From: Brachybacterium sp. UMB0905
GTDB taxonomy: Bacteria; Actinomycetota; Actinomycetes; Actinomycetales; Dermabacteraceae
Reading direction: 5' to 3'
Length of the DNA stretch: 64,000 nt
Assembly: GCF_002871795.1 (NCBI RefSeq)
Contig: NZ_PNHL01000012.1
Location: forward strand, 32,466-96,465
A program made the position numbers and the translations under genes. Shown piece by piece: positions 63,936 to 64,000 of this stretch; the stretch's first letter is position 1, and every line of letters begins with the position of its first letter. The notes under the pieces are model-generated. The model made no database searches. It had not been told where the DNA came from and was given only the letters and a program-made list of their open reading frames with translations.

Positions 63936-64000
63936 TGTTGACACCTGAGATGGCGGGTCGTGGTGACCTGCGGGAGGTTGTCGTCATGAGGAAGCGGAAG
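63936..64000 (+). mobile_element. Probable left end of an insertion sequence, runs off the window
   Basis: From TGTTGACACCTGAG onward the sequence differs in character from the dehydrogenase. GGGAGG at 63972-63977 precedes ATG 63986, which opens a basic frame (MRKRK) to the window edge. An IS beginning with TG, a short leader and a basic first open frame fits IS3-type or similar elements, but the family cannot be named from 65 nt. Confidence 0.45.

Overview
This window is GC-rich with dense, mostly overlapping genes. It has many GTG starts, an Rpf-type resuscitation factor and actinobacterial-style membrane proteins, so it looks like chromosome from a high-GC Actinomycetota. A Micrococcales/Brachybacterium-like host is my best guess, from general resemblance only. 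The core (8.3-49.7 kb) is a very large exopolysaccharide/capsule locus. It is flanked on the left by a mosaic of broken genes and on the right by ordinary housekeeping and transport genes.

Layout: (i) 1-8.3 kb is a scar region. It holds an acyltransferase cut off at its N-terminus head-to-head with a signal peptidase, a class II Fic protein, a histidine kinase with two apparent compensating frameshifts, tails of an SLH-like protein and of an RmlD-like reductase, and an AlbA_2/HTH regulator. The regulator's palindromic control region occurs twice. (ii) 8.3-21.3 kb is one sugar-assembly module. A rightward run (4,6-dehydratase, glycosyltransferases, UDP-sugar dehydrogenase, Wzy-like polymerase) converges on a leftward operon (BY-kinase, phosphatase, aminotransferase, priming transferase, acetyltransferase, flippase). 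Together these encode a complete bacillosamine-type pathway (PglF/E/D/C). The 11.9-15.4 kb stretch is visibly AT-richer, which suggests recent acquisition.

(iii) 21.5-37.25 kb is a twelve-gene operon in which every junction overlaps by 4-10 bp. It encodes a second BY-kinase, many glycosyltransferases including two GT2-GT4 fusions, a nonulosonate (sialic-acid-like) synthase fused to a TIM barrel, the CMP-nonulosonate synthetase, a candidate sialyltransferase and an O-antigen-ligase-like protein. (iv) 37.2-46.3 kb has a second flippase, a pyruvyl transferase/FrhB pair, an IS256-family element with a frameshifted transposase, an O-acetylase, a WbaP-type priming transferase and a VanZ-like protein. 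(v) 46.2-51.3 kb has manA with a PqqD-like protein, an HprK-like kinase carrying its own C-terminal PqqD-like domain, an NTP_transf_5-like protein, a second phosphatase and a MauE-thioredoxin fusion.

(vi) 51.3-64 kb has an aldehyde dehydrogenase, an M48 protease, an MFS transporter, an HTTM-type membrane protein pair, an Rpf protein with three near-identical repeats bracketed by two copies of one palindrome, and a sugar ABC importer without ATPase. It ends in an opine-dehydrogenase-like gene that breaks off at what looks like the left end of an insertion sequence.

Read together, the locus has two priming transferases, two flippases, two polymerase/ligase-type proteins, two tyrosine kinases and two low-molecular-weight phosphatases. 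This suggests at least two surface glycans, one probably carrying a di-N-acetyl sugar and one a nonulosonic acid, with pyruvyl and acetyl decorations. No tRNA, rRNA or CRISPR was seen.
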